The translations under genes and the position numbers were made by a program. From Coriobacteriales bacterium (GTDB lineage Bacteria; Actinomycetota; Coriobacteriia; Coriobacteriales; Atopobiaceae): 35,665 nucleotides of DNA. The stretch is from the NCBI GenBank assembly GCA_030529625.1, contig JAUMWN010000018.1, positions 1 to 35,665 on the forward strand, given 5' to 3'. Shown one piece after another: positions 24,862 through 33,408 of this stretch; position 1 is the first letter of the stretch; each line of letters starts with the position of its first letter. The notes under the pieces were generated by a model. The model saw only the letters and a program-made list of their open reading frames with translations, made no database searches and was not told the origin of the DNA.

Positions 24862-24922
24862 GGCACCCTCGCCCGTGTCGTACAATGCCAAGGGACACAA
24901 GGCCAAGGTTTGAGAGGCGCAG

Positions 24923-25441
24923 ATGAAGATAAGAACCGCGAGAACATCCGACGCCGGTCGTCTTCTGGACATCTATGCCTACTACGTCGAGCACACGGCC
25001 ATCTCGTTCGAGTGCGAAACCCCAACGATAGGCGAATTCGCAAACCGCATCGCGAGCACCTTGGAGCGTTACCCCTACCTCGTGATCGAGGATGGCGGCC
25101 AAGCCAAGGGCTATGCCTACGCGGGGCCGCTCAAGGACCGAGCCGCATACGACCGCTCGTGCGAGGTGAGCATCTATCTCGACCGCGACGCGAGGGGAAA
25201 AGGCTATGGACGTGTCCTGTACGAGGAGCTCGAGCGAAGGCTTGGCAAGATGGGAATGCTCAACCTCTATGCCTGCATCGCAAGCCCAATCGTGGAGGAT
25301 GAGTACCTCACGTCCAACAGCGAGCAGTTCCATGCCCACATGGGCTTCCAAAGGATTGGCGTGTTCCACAAGTGCGGCCACAAGTTCGGGCGTTGGTACA
25401 ACACCGTCTGGATGGAGAAGCTCATCGGCGAGCATGCCTAG
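24923..25441 (+). CDS. Phosphinothricin-acetyltransferase-type GNAT
   Basis: A 172-residue GNAT of the PAT/YncA group. It begins IRTARTSDAGRLLDIYAYYV, includes ISFECETPTIGEF, YAYAGPLKDRAAY and the acetyl-CoA loop DARGKGYGRVLYEEL, and ends HKFGRWYNTVWMEK, all in the family's order and at its usual length. Known family members acetylate phosphinothricin, methionine sulfone or related amino acids. An oddity is the segment IVEDEYLTSNSEQFHAHMGF, which slightly extends the usual loop. It is transcribed divergently from the helicase gene. Confidence 0.9.
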   Translation: MKIRTARTSDAGRLLDIYAYYVEHTAISFECETPTIGEFANRIASTLERYPYLVIEDGGQAKGYAYAGPLKDRAAYDRSCEVSIYLDRDARGKGYGRVLYEELERRLGKMGMLNLYACIASPIVEDEYLTSNSEQFHAHMGFQRIGVFHKCGHKFGRWYNTVWMEKLIGEHA

Positions 25442-25502
25442 CCTCCAGGCACAGAGGGAATCACCCAGAGTTCGGTGCCAGCATGGTGGATTGGTTGCGT
25501 CG

Positions 25503-25522
25503 CAAAGTGGTGTACCACTTTG
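25503..25522. repeat. Short perfect hairpin after the acetyltransferase gene
   Basis: Seen: CAAAGTGG, loop TGTA, CCACTTTG. It is about 60 bases after the acetyltransferase stop. There is no T-run. It could be a transcript-end hairpin; nothing else in 25442-25640 is recognisable. Confidence 0.5.
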
Positions 25523-25640
25523 GATGGCGCCGTTGGCAGTCCTCGCTGCTCCACTGCTGGCATGTGTCTGAACGGCAACCGCTTATGGAGACGAGAGCAA
25601 CAGAAACTCGTCGAGAGTTCTAAAGAATGCACGCTCGTGG

Positions 25641-25748
25641 TAAAATCCAACTATAGAGAAGCCGACTTGGGTGGAACAAAGCTGGGTCCCCGAATGGGGG
25701 TAGGCATCCTCGGATTGCTTAGAATTTCCTTGCTCCTGGGGTCGGCTT
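25641..25748 (+). ncRNA. Candidate structured RNA with extended -10 promoter
   Basis: Seen: an extended -10 (TGGTAAAAT, hexamer at 25641-25646), then AAGCCGAC at 25659-25666 closing against GTCGGCTT at 25741-25748, with an internal CCCC-GAAT-GGGG hairpin. This gives an about 90-base closed structure in a 316-base gap without a gene. I do not recognise an RNA family. The alternative is a transcript-end structure for the minus-strand DUF3644 gene, whose stop is ten bases away. Confidence 0.3.
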
Positions 25749-25757
25749 TCCTGCTCC

Positions 25758-26729
25758 CTAGCGGTCTTTGGTCGACTTCCTCCTCGACAGATCAGCGCGC
25801 ATGCTGTCGATGATATGTTCGGGATCGCGTCTAATCTCCTGCAGCATAAGGTCGATAGCCTGCTGGGAGTATCCCCAGCTAGGCTGTTCGTCACGTAACG
25901 ATAGGTTGTACGAGTAGGCATCGTTCCCCTTCATGTTGTAGAAGTCGACGAACACGCCAAAATGAAAGGTGTTGAACTCTTTCGGCTCGCCCTTGACCTT
26001 GAGGATAATGCCCTCCTTGGCAAGCTTGCGACAAATGAAGTGCGTTCCACGCTTCGTGCGGTATGTGTACTTGTTGATGGGGTCGGTTAGCGAGTGGAGG
26101 ATGGAAACGGCAGCATCCGCATCGCTCGCAATCCGCACGGGAAAACCCTCGCCCTTCTTCTTGGTAAGTCGCAACGCAGTGGCGTAACTAATACCAGCAC
26201 CTTCGGATTGGCTGGCCACAATTGAGGAGCCAAGCTCAAGCATCTTCTCAACAACCTCACGCGGATAACGAGCCTTGATAACATCGTAGTCGACGTCACC
26301 ACGGCGCACGGAAAGCGCGAGATAGTTCTCGGGTATGCGATCGCTGATCTCTATGCCGTGGAGTTCGCGCAGCTTCTCCTCGTAGAGCTTAACGCACTCC
26401 TGAAGGATGGGGCCGTAGAACAGCTCATACTCATCGGTGACGAAGTGGGTGCTGGTATTGCGAAACTCGCCGACGACCTCCATGTTCAGGCGCAGGGGAT
26501 CGTTCTCGTTGGTGAAGACCTTCTTGAGACAATCGGAGAGCGATAGTGTCCGATCACTATCTGGGTAATAGACGGCCTCGTAGCCAATCTTGCGGATAAT
26601 GTATGCCTTGAGCATGAGCTCCCATGCATTGCACAGGAAAAAGCAACACCCCTCCGCGTGATAGCGGATGGTGGGACGATTGTAGAGCTCGATCGCAAGC
26701 AGGAAAGCCTCCTGGGACTTGTCGAGCAA
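25758..26729 (-). CDS. DUF3644 family HEPN-like protein
   Basis: A 323-residue protein from the TTG at 26729. The N-terminus (KSQEAFLLAIELYNRPTI, NAWELMLKAYI) matches DUF3644, a family I connect with HEPN domains. EFRNTSTHF at 88-96 has the R-x4-H spacing (R90, H95) of HEPN ribonuclease sites. No ribosome site precedes the TTG. Reading on upstream in frame gives eleven more codons from an ATA at 26762 with AAAGG before it, and the added residues resemble the usual start of the family. The true start may be a non-standard or mutated codon. The gene is visibly more AT-rich than its neighbours, suggesting acquisition. It is possibly a defence or toxin protein; no antitoxin is seen. Confidence 0.8.
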   Translation of the reverse strand: MLDKSQEAFLLAIELYNRPTIRYHAEGCCFFLCNAWELMLKAYIIRKIGYEAVYYPDSDRTLSLSDCLKKVFTNENDPLRLNMEVVGEFRNTSTHFVTDEYELFYGPILQECVKLYEEKLRELHGIEISDRIPENYLALSVRRGDVDYDVIKARYPREVVEKMLELGSSIVASQSEGAGISYATALRLTKKKGEGFPVRIASDADAAVSILHSLTDPINKYTYRTKRGTHFICRKLAKEGIILKVKGEPKEFNTFHFGVFVDFYNMKGNDAYSYNLSLRDEQPSWGYSQQAIDLMLQEIRRDPEHIIDSMRADLSRRKSTKDR

Positions 26730-26845
26730 GCGCTCACAGGTAGTGGTTTCGACTTCGTTTATGGCTGCCTTTCGCGTGACTAGCGAGCATTATCTCACGG
26801 GCGCCAACTGCCTGCCATAGCGAATGATGGAACGATAGCGCTGCC

Positions 26846-28357
26846 CTACACGGCGCAGGCGCCGTCTGCCGCATCCGGACCTGCGACGAGGCAGGCCAAG
26901 GCGCGCTGGTAGCTGGTACGCTGGGCATAGTCCATCCCGCGTTCCCAATGGTCCACCAAAGAGGATGGCGGACTCTGGTAGGTGAGCGTACGCGGATTGC
27001 CGTCGAGGTCCCATACTGGCCTCGAGGGGTTTTGCTCTGGCGCGAGGAAGTGCCCGAACTCTGCGGGCTTGTCACCACGCGTGAGTAAAGGGCCGGGAAC
27101 AACCACGAGCTCACCTCCCCATGCAGCGCCCAGACGCTCCCGCACGCTCCCGCACGCCTGAGCAAGCGCCACGAGTGCACCCACGTCGTTGGCGCACAGG
27201 CACGTGGTGGCATGGCCGCGACATGCCAGCGCCTCGCAGAGCAGCTCAACGGTTTGCTCCCAGCGACCGGGCTCAAGCTCCGACTGGGGAAGCGGCCCCA
27301 CGAGCACCGTGCACGCACCGCTCACGTCGGCCAGCTCGCGTAGGGCGTCGCACAGCCCGGCACCGTCACGAAGGTCGCCCACATAGGTGTGACCAGGACG
27401 TTCCTGCAGCCGTATGGGCTCGATGGCCATGCGGTCCTGAATGGTCGCGCCGTAGTAGCAGGCACAGGGCTTGCCAAAGGTCTGCTCATAGAGCCGCTTG
27501 CGTGCCTCATCGCTGGGCTCGGCCTGCGCCGCGCGCAAGAACTCAAGCGCACGCACCCGCTCCTGGAGCGGCCGTCCCCGACCGCCCAGTTTGCCAAATC
27601 CCACGCCGCACCGCTCGAGGTTCGCCACATCGCACGCGGCGCACGGATAGGGTTCCAAATAGTCGCAACGTGTTCCCAAACAGGCGTGGGTGCGATAGGT
27701 CGTGTCAAACGCATAGAGCGGCTCGCCATGCAAGTCGACGACTGCGCCCACGCGATCGGGATAGCTCACGCCGTGATAATGCGTGCAGTACCCGTCCACC
27801 AGCGGGCACTTGTCAAAGAACACCATGCACTCGGCCTCCACGCACACACCCTCACGCGCGCTTGCGCGCAGAATATGGCCCACCGAGTTTGCATCCAAGA
27901 AGCGTGGAAACACCACGCGTGTCACGCCAAGGCGCGCAAAAGCCATCACGCTGGGCACGTTGGCACACACCGCCAGCAGCGAGCACACGCGCTTGAGATC
28001 GTTTCCGCACTCCTCCAGGCGCATGAGAAGCCCAAGGTCACGCACGATGAGCCCCTCCCCGCCCATCTGTTGGAACTCGTTTGCCAAGCCCTCCAGGTAG
28101 TCCAGCTGCCGCTCGTCGTACTGGCCGTTGAGTGCAAGGAACAAGGGCAACCGATGCTTGCGCGCCATGGTGACCGTGTGGGCCAGTTCTTGCCTGGACG
28201 CGAGGTTCGCCCGGCCCTGCCTGCGGCTCATGGAATCGTGGTTACCATAGCGCTCGACCCACCAGGGCTCCTGCAGACCGCAGTACAGCTCCCCGGCACC
28301 GGCCGCTGCCAGTGCGGGTACCTCGGACGCGTCGTTAACCGGAACGCTGTAGATCAT
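26846..28357 (-). CDS. U32-family protein (peptidase/hydroxylase fold)
   Basis: A 503-residue U32 protein. A TIM-barrel start (YSVPVNDASEVPALAAAGAG then ELYCGL) is followed by LFLALNGQYDERQLDYL and GGEGLIVRDLGLL. A cysteine-rich stretch, CVEAEC, KCPLVDGYC, CLGTRCDY and CAACDVANLERC, probably includes the 4Fe-4S ligands known in UbiU/UbiV, TrhP and RlhA. Those relatives hydroxylate ubiquinone or RNA without oxygen; others are called peptidases. The ATG at 28357 overlaps the upstream stop by four bases (ATGA), which favours it over the ATG two codons earlier. It is the last gene of the CxC operon, so it could modify the same peptide (inference). Confidence 0.85.
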   Translation of the reverse strand: MIYSVPVNDASEVPALAAAGAGELYCGLQEPWWVERYGNHDSMSRRQGRANLASRQELAHTVTMARKHRLPLFLALNGQYDERQLDYLEGLANEFQQMGGEGLIVRDLGLLMRLEECGNDLKRVCSLLAVCANVPSVMAFARLGVTRVVFPRFLDANSVGHILRASAREGVCVEAECMVFFDKCPLVDGYCTHYHGVSYPDRVGAVVDLHGEPLYAFDTTYRTHACLGTRCDYLEPYPCAACDVANLERCGVGFGKLGGRGRPLQERVRALEFLRAAQAEPSDEARKRLYEQTFGKPCACYYGATIQDRMAIEPIRLQERPGHTYVGDLRDGAGLCDALRELADVSGACTVLVGPLPQSELEPGRWEQTVELLCEALACRGHATTCLCANDVGALVALAQACGSVRERLGAAWGGELVVVPGPLLTRGDKPAEFGHFLAPEQNPSRPVWDLDGNPRTLTYQSPPSSLVDHWERGMDYAQRTSYQRALACLVAGPDAADGACAV

Positions 28358-29766
28358 GGGCATCCCCCGTCGTCGCCTGCCATCCGCACGAATTCGTCAT
28401 GGCACGCCAAGAACTGCGCATACGACTCCTCGTTGACACTCGCCAGCTCCTCGCGTACTGCGGTAAGCTGGGAGGCGTCTTCGCCGAGAAATGCCTGGGC
28501 CGCAGCATACGGCTCCCGTATGGCCGCGCCAACCCAGCGCTCGCGCAGCTCCTGGGTGCGCTCGCAAAACCTCTGGTAGAACGTCTCCTCACGCGCGCCC
28601 ATGGGCTGATATGCCGCCGCCTGGCCCAGCGTCCGACCAAGCTCGCTTCCCAAGAACACAATGAGCCTGCTGATGGCCGCTTGGTGTGTGTAGATGCCAA
28701 GCTCGTGCAGGCGGTGTACCTCTCCAAGCGCGCCCGCGACGGTCTGGTTGGCATGCCATAGCATGTAGCCGGTCTGCACGGCTATCCCTGCGGTCCTCGC
28801 GGCATCAAGCACCTCGGGCAGGCACGACACGTCGTAGTGTTTCTTCCACGCCCGCAGCGTTGCCGCGTCGAGCGACTCTACCCCCACGAAGAGCCGCGTG
28901 AGACCAGCCTCGTGCAATGCCCGCAGCCGCCCGGCAAGATCGGGCTGCCGCACGAGCGCGGCCATACGCATCTCGCACGCCCATGCCACCCGCAGGTCTT
29001 GTCTTCTCAGCTCGCCCGCAAGTGCCTCGAGGCGCGACAGGGGTCCCGCATCGTCGTCCACGATGTTAAGGACGGGCGGCAGGTCCGCCGCCTCAAGCCG
29101 TGCGGCCACCTGGGCCATCTCGCTTGCGACGAGGTCCAGGGCGCGCCCCTGCCAGCGACGCAGCTCCTGCGGAAGCTGCGGGGTGGCGCAAAACGTGCAG
29201 ATTCCGGGGCATCCGCGCGACGTTTGCATGGCAACGGCACAACCCAGGCGTGCATAACGCTCCAGGTACGGCCGATGCGGGCAGGCCCATTCGTTGGGGG
29301 TCACGTAGCCGCGCGCCGCCTCGTCCCCGCGGGCCAGAGCCAGCAAGGCGGCCTCCCCCTCGCCGCGCAACAACACGGCATCGTGTGGCAGCAGCTGCCG
29401 TGCCCGCGCCGCAGCCGTGGTCACGAACACGCCGCCAAAGGCGATCGTCGCATGCGGATAGCGTGCATGCAGACGACTCGCGATGCGCCGCGCGTCGGGC
29501 ACGTCGCCCTCGGTCATGAGCGAGAACCCTATCACCTGTGGCTCGTCTCCATGCGCACACAGCGAGCGCACGTCGTCCCAAAAGCCCGCGGCACCATCTG
29601 TCGCCAGACCCGCGCGCCGCTCGGCTGCATACAGACGACGGTCCAGGAGCTCCGCTGCAATGCCATGCGCACCCAGATAGCCTGCCAGCCGCTCTATGCC
29701 CAGCGGCTCGCCAAACTCCGGATCGCGGCCCTCGCACAGCGGCCGTATGAGCAAGACGCGCGGCAC
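28354..29766 (-). CDS. B12-binding-domain radical SAM protein
   Basis: A 470-residue protein from the GTG at 29766. A Rossmann-like cobalamin-binding-type domain covers about 1-150 (PRVLLIRPLCEG, GFSLMTEGDVPDARRIA, TIAFGGVFVT), without the classical DxHxxG. The radical SAM motif is SRGCPGICTFC: C186, C190, C193, followed by a TIM barrel with RLFVGVESLDAATL. Relatives perform methylations, ring closures and other C-C chemistry. A TTG nine codons earlier is possible but overlaps the lipoprotein gene and lacks a ribosome site. It lies between the lipoprotein and the U32 gene in one operon. Confidence 0.88.
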   Translation of the reverse strand: MPRVLLIRPLCEGRDPEFGEPLGIERLAGYLGAHGIAAELLDRRLYAAERRAGLATDGAAGFWDDVRSLCAHGDEPQVIGFSLMTEGDVPDARRIASRLHARYPHATIAFGGVFVTTAAARARQLLPHDAVLLRGEGEAALLALARGDEAARGYVTPNEWACPHRPYLERYARLGCAVAMQTSRGCPGICTFCATPQLPQELRRWQGRALDLVASEMAQVAARLEAADLPPVLNIVDDDAGPLSRLEALAGELRRQDLRVAWACEMRMAALVRQPDLAGRLRALHEAGLTRLFVGVESLDAATLRAWKKHYDVSCLPEVLDAARTAGIAVQTGYMLWHANQTVAGALGEVHRLHELGIYTHQAAISRLIVFLGSELGRTLGQAAAYQPMGAREETFYQRFCERTQELRERWVGAAIREPYAAAQAFLGEDASQLTAVREELASVNEESYAQFLACHDEFVRMAGDDGGCP

Positions 29767-29773
29767 GCCTGGC

Positions 29774-31519
29774 CTATTTAAACGACACGTCAAGCTGCTT
29801 GTTTACGACCTCTTTGCCGTTGAGGTCGTGCAACACCAGTGTCCCGGCAAGAGACTCCACCGCACCGTCGCGAAGGTCGTCTGCGCTCTTGGCACGGAAC
29901 AGTAGGTAGTGGTGTCCCACCGATCCCATGCCCATGGGGCTGCTGGCGCCAAGAAGCTCAACCTCCTTGCCGTTCACCTTCCAGCCGCTGCCATCCAGCA
30001 AGACCTTTTCGCCCCCTTGGTGCGTTCCGCTGTACTCAAGGGCCACGATGCCATCGCTTGCCGGCAAGACCTTCGTTACCGTAAGAGAGACGCCGTTCTC
30101 ATCGTCCAGGAGCTTCTGCTTTACCTCCTTGGTCGCCTGCTTGGGATCGGCCTCCCACTTGAGGGGATAGGTGGTCTTGTTCGACGAGCTCCGCTCACCA
30201 GCGCTCGCCACGCAGGACAGCTGGGTGAGCTCACCCTCGAGCACCGAGACGACCTTGTCTCCGTCCTTGCCAAAGAAGCTGCCCCACGCGCTCTCCTGCT
30301 CGCCCGGCTCCACGCTCGGCCATGCCGCAGAGAGGTTCTCGATACTCTTGCCGTTGCCCGTAACGTTGCGTGCCGCCGTAAAGCTCAGCTTCCCGTTTGA
30401 GTTGTTGACAAACTGGAACTCGGCCACCGGATCGTCTCCCGCCATGTGGTAACCGGTAAAGACGATGGTGCACAGCTCGTCGTCGGCCACTACGTAGGGC
30501 AACCCCACATGGGTCTGAGCGGCCTCCAGCTCGGCGTCTGCCTCAGTATCGTTTTTCTGCTTTGTGGCAGACTCCTTCTTGCTCTTGTCATCCGTATTGC
30601 TGGTCGTGGAGTCCTCGGTCTTCTTGGAGCTGTCCTTGTCACTTGCGTTGGACGTGTCCTTGTCCTCCCCCTGGCTTGTCTGGCCATGCTCGAGGCCTAG
30701 CTGGGTGCCTACGGCAACCAAATACGCGCGCAGCGCCTGAACGTCCTCGTCATTGGACAGATCGCCATCCGCCAGCTCGTCCACGTCATCCAGCAGGTTT
30801 TGGTACACGTATTCGCCGTTGGTGGCCTTGCCCTGTGCCACGTCGTACAGCTGAGTCTCGATGTCGTCCCACAGCTTGTTGTACTCGCGCTCGCCTTTCA
30901 TGCCCGTAGCAAGGTTCGTGCCGGTGCGCACCTTATGCACCACGACGAGCGCCGCGTCGTCCAGCGCGTTCTGGGCGGAGAACCCGCATGCCACAGCTGC
31001 GGCCTGCACGTTGAGCAGCGAGCCTGTGTCCTTGGGGAACAGCGCCATGCACGCCAGCGCCTGCACCAGCGCCTCGTCGTTCTTCTCCTGCTGCAGCAAC
31101 GCAAGGGCGAGGTTGACGTTTGCGCCATAGTGCTCGCTGTAGGACTCGAGTATGTCCTCGTACCCCTTTTGGGCCTTGGCATAGTCGCCCTTGCGATACG
31201 CCTCGTTGGCATCGGCAAACGCCTTGGCCTGCTCCGTCGTGAGCTCGGCCTCCTCCCCGTCCTTCTCGCTGGCGTCCTTGCGCTCCTCTCCCACCTTGAG
31301 CGCCTTCTCCACGTATTCCTCCAGCTCTGCGGAGTCGCGCTTCTCTCGACCGGCGAATGGCAGCTCCTCCTTGGCCTTCGCCTGCTCCTGCTCGGCCGCC
31401 TCCTTGGCAGCCTGCCCGCCAGGGGCGCAACCTACCAGCGCCAGTGCCAGCGCGACGAGCGCGACGGCAAACGCCCGTGCCGTCAAACGAGCAACATCCA
31501 CACGCACATGCCTCTTCAT
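29774..31519 (-). CDS. Large lipoprotein with TPR-like and Ig-like regions
   Basis: A 581-residue lipoprotein. A signal peptide ends in ALALVGC with lipid-anchor C31. Then comes a Glu/Lys-rich stretch; TPR-like helices cover about 95-175 (ANEAYRKGDYAKAQKGYEDI is one repeat). A Ser/Lys/Asp linker covers about 285-335. The C-terminal half is beta-rich (FTGYHMAGDDPVAEFQFVNN, then VTKVLPASDGIVALEYSG), resembling telokin-like or FxLYD surface domains. GGGAGG precedes the ATG. It starts 13 bases after the CxC gene, so it is probably co-transcribed. It could anchor or receive the modified product outside the membrane; this is inference. Confidence 0.85.
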   Translation of the reverse strand: MKRHVRVDVARLTARAFAVALVALALALVGCAPGGQAAKEAAEQEQAKAKEELPFAGREKRDSAELEEYVEKALKVGEERKDASEKDGEEAELTTEQAKAFADANEAYRKGDYAKAQKGYEDILESYSEHYGANVNLALALLQQEKNDEALVQALACMALFPKDTGSLLNVQAAAVACGFSAQNALDDAALVVVHKVRTGTNLATGMKGEREYNKLWDDIETQLYDVAQGKATNGEYVYQNLLDDVDELADGDLSNDEDVQALRAYLVAVGTQLGLEHGQTSQGEDKDTSNASDKDSSKKTEDSTTSNTDDKSKKESATKQKNDTEADAELEAAQTHVGLPYVVADDELCTIVFTGYHMAGDDPVAEFQFVNNSNGKLSFTAARNVTGNGKSIENLSAAWPSVEPGEQESAWGSFFGKDGDKVVSVLEGELTQLSCVASAGERSSSNKTTYPLKWEADPKQATKEVKQKLLDDENGVSLTVTKVLPASDGIVALEYSGTHQGGEKVLLDGSGWKVNGKEVELLGASSPMGMGSVGHHYLLFRAKSADDLRDGAVESLAGTLVLHDLNGKEVVNKQLDVSFK

Positions 31520-31532
31520 GCGAACCGCCTCC

Positions 31533-32000
31533 CTAATGCACCGGCACGCAGGCGCAGGGGCTGCCGCAGCTCACGAGGCGTCCCCCACCCGACGAATGGC
31601 TCTCGCAGCTGCACGACTGGTACCCGTCGCAGCTGCACACCGACTCGCACGTGCACACGCTGTCGCAGCTGCACGTGGTTTGGTTGGGAACCGTGGGCAC
31701 GCCAATCGACTCGCAGGTGCACACCGTCGTGGTTGGCGTCTTGTGCGCGTCGCAGGTGCACACGGCAAGGCACGTGCACACCGTGTGCGTGGACGTAACC
31801 ATGTCGCAGCTGCAATAGGTGCCCATCACCTTTGTCTCGTACTTCTTGGTCTTCTCCTTGTACTCATCCACGAAGTACGTCTTCATGCTTGGCTTAAACA
31901 CGCTGTTCCCGTCCACGATTATGTGAATCTGGGGCTTGGGCAGCGCGTCTGGCGACTCCTCCGTAAGCGCACGATCGTTGTAGGCGTTGCTGTTAGACAT
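31533..32000 (-). CDS. CxC-repeat cysteine-rich protein, candidate radical SAM substrate
   Basis: A 155-residue protein with 19 cysteines, all after residue 62. Nine are in CxC pairs: 63/65, 75/77, 81/83, 94/96, 110/112, 116/118, 122/124, 130/132 and 149/151, plus C145. The middle residue is Ser, Thr or Ala, often followed by Asp or Glu, and runs such as CSCDSVCTCESVCSCDG have a six-residue period. Residues 1-62 contain no cysteine and could be a leader (QIHIIVDGNSVF, EKTKKYETKVMG). The start overlaps the stop of the SPASM radical SAM gene by eight bases. This fits a ribosomally made peptide modified by that enzyme; a metal-binding protein is the alternative. I do not recognise a family. Confidence 0.85.
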   Translation of the reverse strand: MSNSNAYNDRALTEESPDALPKPQIHIIVDGNSVFKPSMKTYFVDEYKEKTKKYETKVMGTYCSCDMVTSTHTVCTCLAVCTCDAHKTPTTTVCTCESIGVPTVPNQTTCSCDSVCTCESVCSCDGYQSCSCESHSSGGGRLVSCGSPCACVPVH

Positions 32001-33408
32001 CCTCGATGCTCCCCTCTCGCAAAGACGCTTCGTGATCTGGTTTGTAGTCCAGTTTGCGCTGGATTTGGTTGAGCGTGAGCGCGCGGCTTATGTCGCAGCG
32101 CACGCTGCCGTGATGCTCGTCCACGCCGATGCCGTCCAGGACCTTGGCCGCACAGTCACCGGCGCAGTGCCACCGGCAAAAGCAGTCGTCGCAAAAGCGG
32201 ATGTTGTGCACGCACAGCTCCGAAAGCGCGTCGAGCTTTTGCTGGTCGAACACGAAGCGGTCCTGGTCGGCGTCAAAGCGGCCAAAGAAGAATCGTTCGC
32301 TGCGCGGGTCGCTCGCGTAGCTCACCTCGTAGCAGGCCGTTACGTCGCCCGTGGGCGTAACGGTAAACGACCCCGAGCTCACCTTGCAAAACGTGTCCAC
32401 CAGCACGTCCTGACGCGCGCCCGAGAACACCAGGCGCACGTCGTGCTCCTTCGCCACCTCGAGCGCCTCCAGGTAGCGGCGCACGAAGATGTCCGACGCC
32501 GGCATGGCGTTGGACGAGGTCTTGCAGCGGCCGCATTCCCACACTGGCTCGAAGTGCAGCTGCTCGATGCCCGGGTAGTTGATCGCCACGAACGCGACGA
32601 TGTCGGGCATGGCATCCACCATGGCATCGGTAACCGTGGTGCGCACGCCAAAGTCCACGCCGGCCTCCACCAGACGCCGCATGGTGTGGTCCACCTGGGC
32701 AAACGAACCGCCACCACCCGCCGTGGGACGATTGGCGTCCTGGAACTGGGGCAGGCCGTCGAACGAGACGTTTATCGAGTTGAAGTTTGCCACCACGAAG
32801 TCGAGCTGCTCCTCGCTGAGCACGCCGTTGGTGGCCGCGTTGAACACCGCGGGGATGTCGAGCCGATCCGAGACGTCCTGGCCATACCACACGATCTCGC
32901 GGATAAGGTCGTAGGCGCAAAACGGCTCCCCGTTGCCGTGGATGGACACCAGGAAGTTGTGCGTGCCGTCGCCTTCGGCCCTTCTCTCCACGGCGTTTTG
33001 GGCCACGAGGTCCACCGCTCGTTGCGCACAACGCAGGTCCATCTTTGTGATGGGTTCGCCGTTGCCACCACCCTCGCCACCAAAGGCGTAGCAGTAGCTG
33101 CAGCGCAGATTGCAGTTGTTGGTGGGAAAGAGGGTGGTTTGCGTGGGTCGAAAGCCCGTCTCGTGGTGCGGGTACGCGCGACGCGCAAAGAAGCCCCGCT
33201 CGCCCAGCGCCTGCACCACCGCCTGGCCCTCCACACCCATGGCCTCATACGACTCCGGGTCGCGCGCATAGGCAAGGGCCGCCTCCACCGCCGGCTCGTT
33301 GGCGCGCGCCATGAGCCTGCCCAGCGGGGCATACAGGATGGGTCCCTCGTCGTCGCGCAGCACGAAGAGCTCGGGCGGCATGGGCTCGTGCTGGTCTTGT
33401 ACGCTCAT
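31993..33408 (-). CDS. Radical SAM/SPASM peptide-maturase-like enzyme
   Basis: A 471-residue enzyme. An N-terminal region of about 85 residues precedes the radical SAM motif CNLRCSYCY (C99, C103, C106). The barrel has SIHGNGEPF and INVSFDGLPQFQDANRP. The C-terminal SPASM region carries auxiliary-cluster cysteines: WECGRC, TACYEVSY, CVHNIRFCDDCFCRWHCAGDC. Such enzymes install thioether or other crosslinks in peptides, or oxidise Cys/Ser in sulfatases. It sits between a PqqD-fold protein, which usually presents peptide leaders to these enzymes, and a CxC-rich protein, with stop/start overlaps on both sides. Confidence 0.93.
   Translation of the reverse strand: MSVQDQHEPMPPELFVLRDDEGPILYAPLGRLMARANEPAVEAALAYARDPESYEAMGVEGQAVVQALGERGFFARRAYPHHETGFRPTQTTLFPTNNCNLRCSYCYAFGGEGGGNGEPITKMDLRCAQRAVDLVAQNAVERRAEGDGTHNFLVSIHGNGEPFCAYDLIREIVWYGQDVSDRLDIPAVFNAATNGVLSEEQLDFVVANFNSINVSFDGLPQFQDANRPTAGGGGSFAQVDHTMRRLVEAGVDFGVRTTVTDAMVDAMPDIVAFVAINYPGIEQLHFEPVWECGRCKTSSNAMPASDIFVRRYLEALEVAKEHDVRLVFSGARQDVLVDTFCKVSSGSFTVTPTGDVTACYEVSYASDPRSERFFFGRFDADQDRFVFDQQKLDALSELCVHNIRFCDDCFCRWHCAGDCAAKVLDGIGVDEHHGSVRCDISRALTLNQIQRKLDYKPDHEASLREGSIEDV

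Noticed and set aside
24862..24922. TACAAT at 24881 as the acetyltransferase promoter
   Set aside because: No -35-like sequence at 16-18 bases and no TG extension; too weak to list.
25483..25623. Small peptide beginning MVDWLRRKVVYHFG after the acetyltransferase
   Set aside because: No ribosome site, and the segment is explained by the hairpin at 25503-25522; not supported as a gene.
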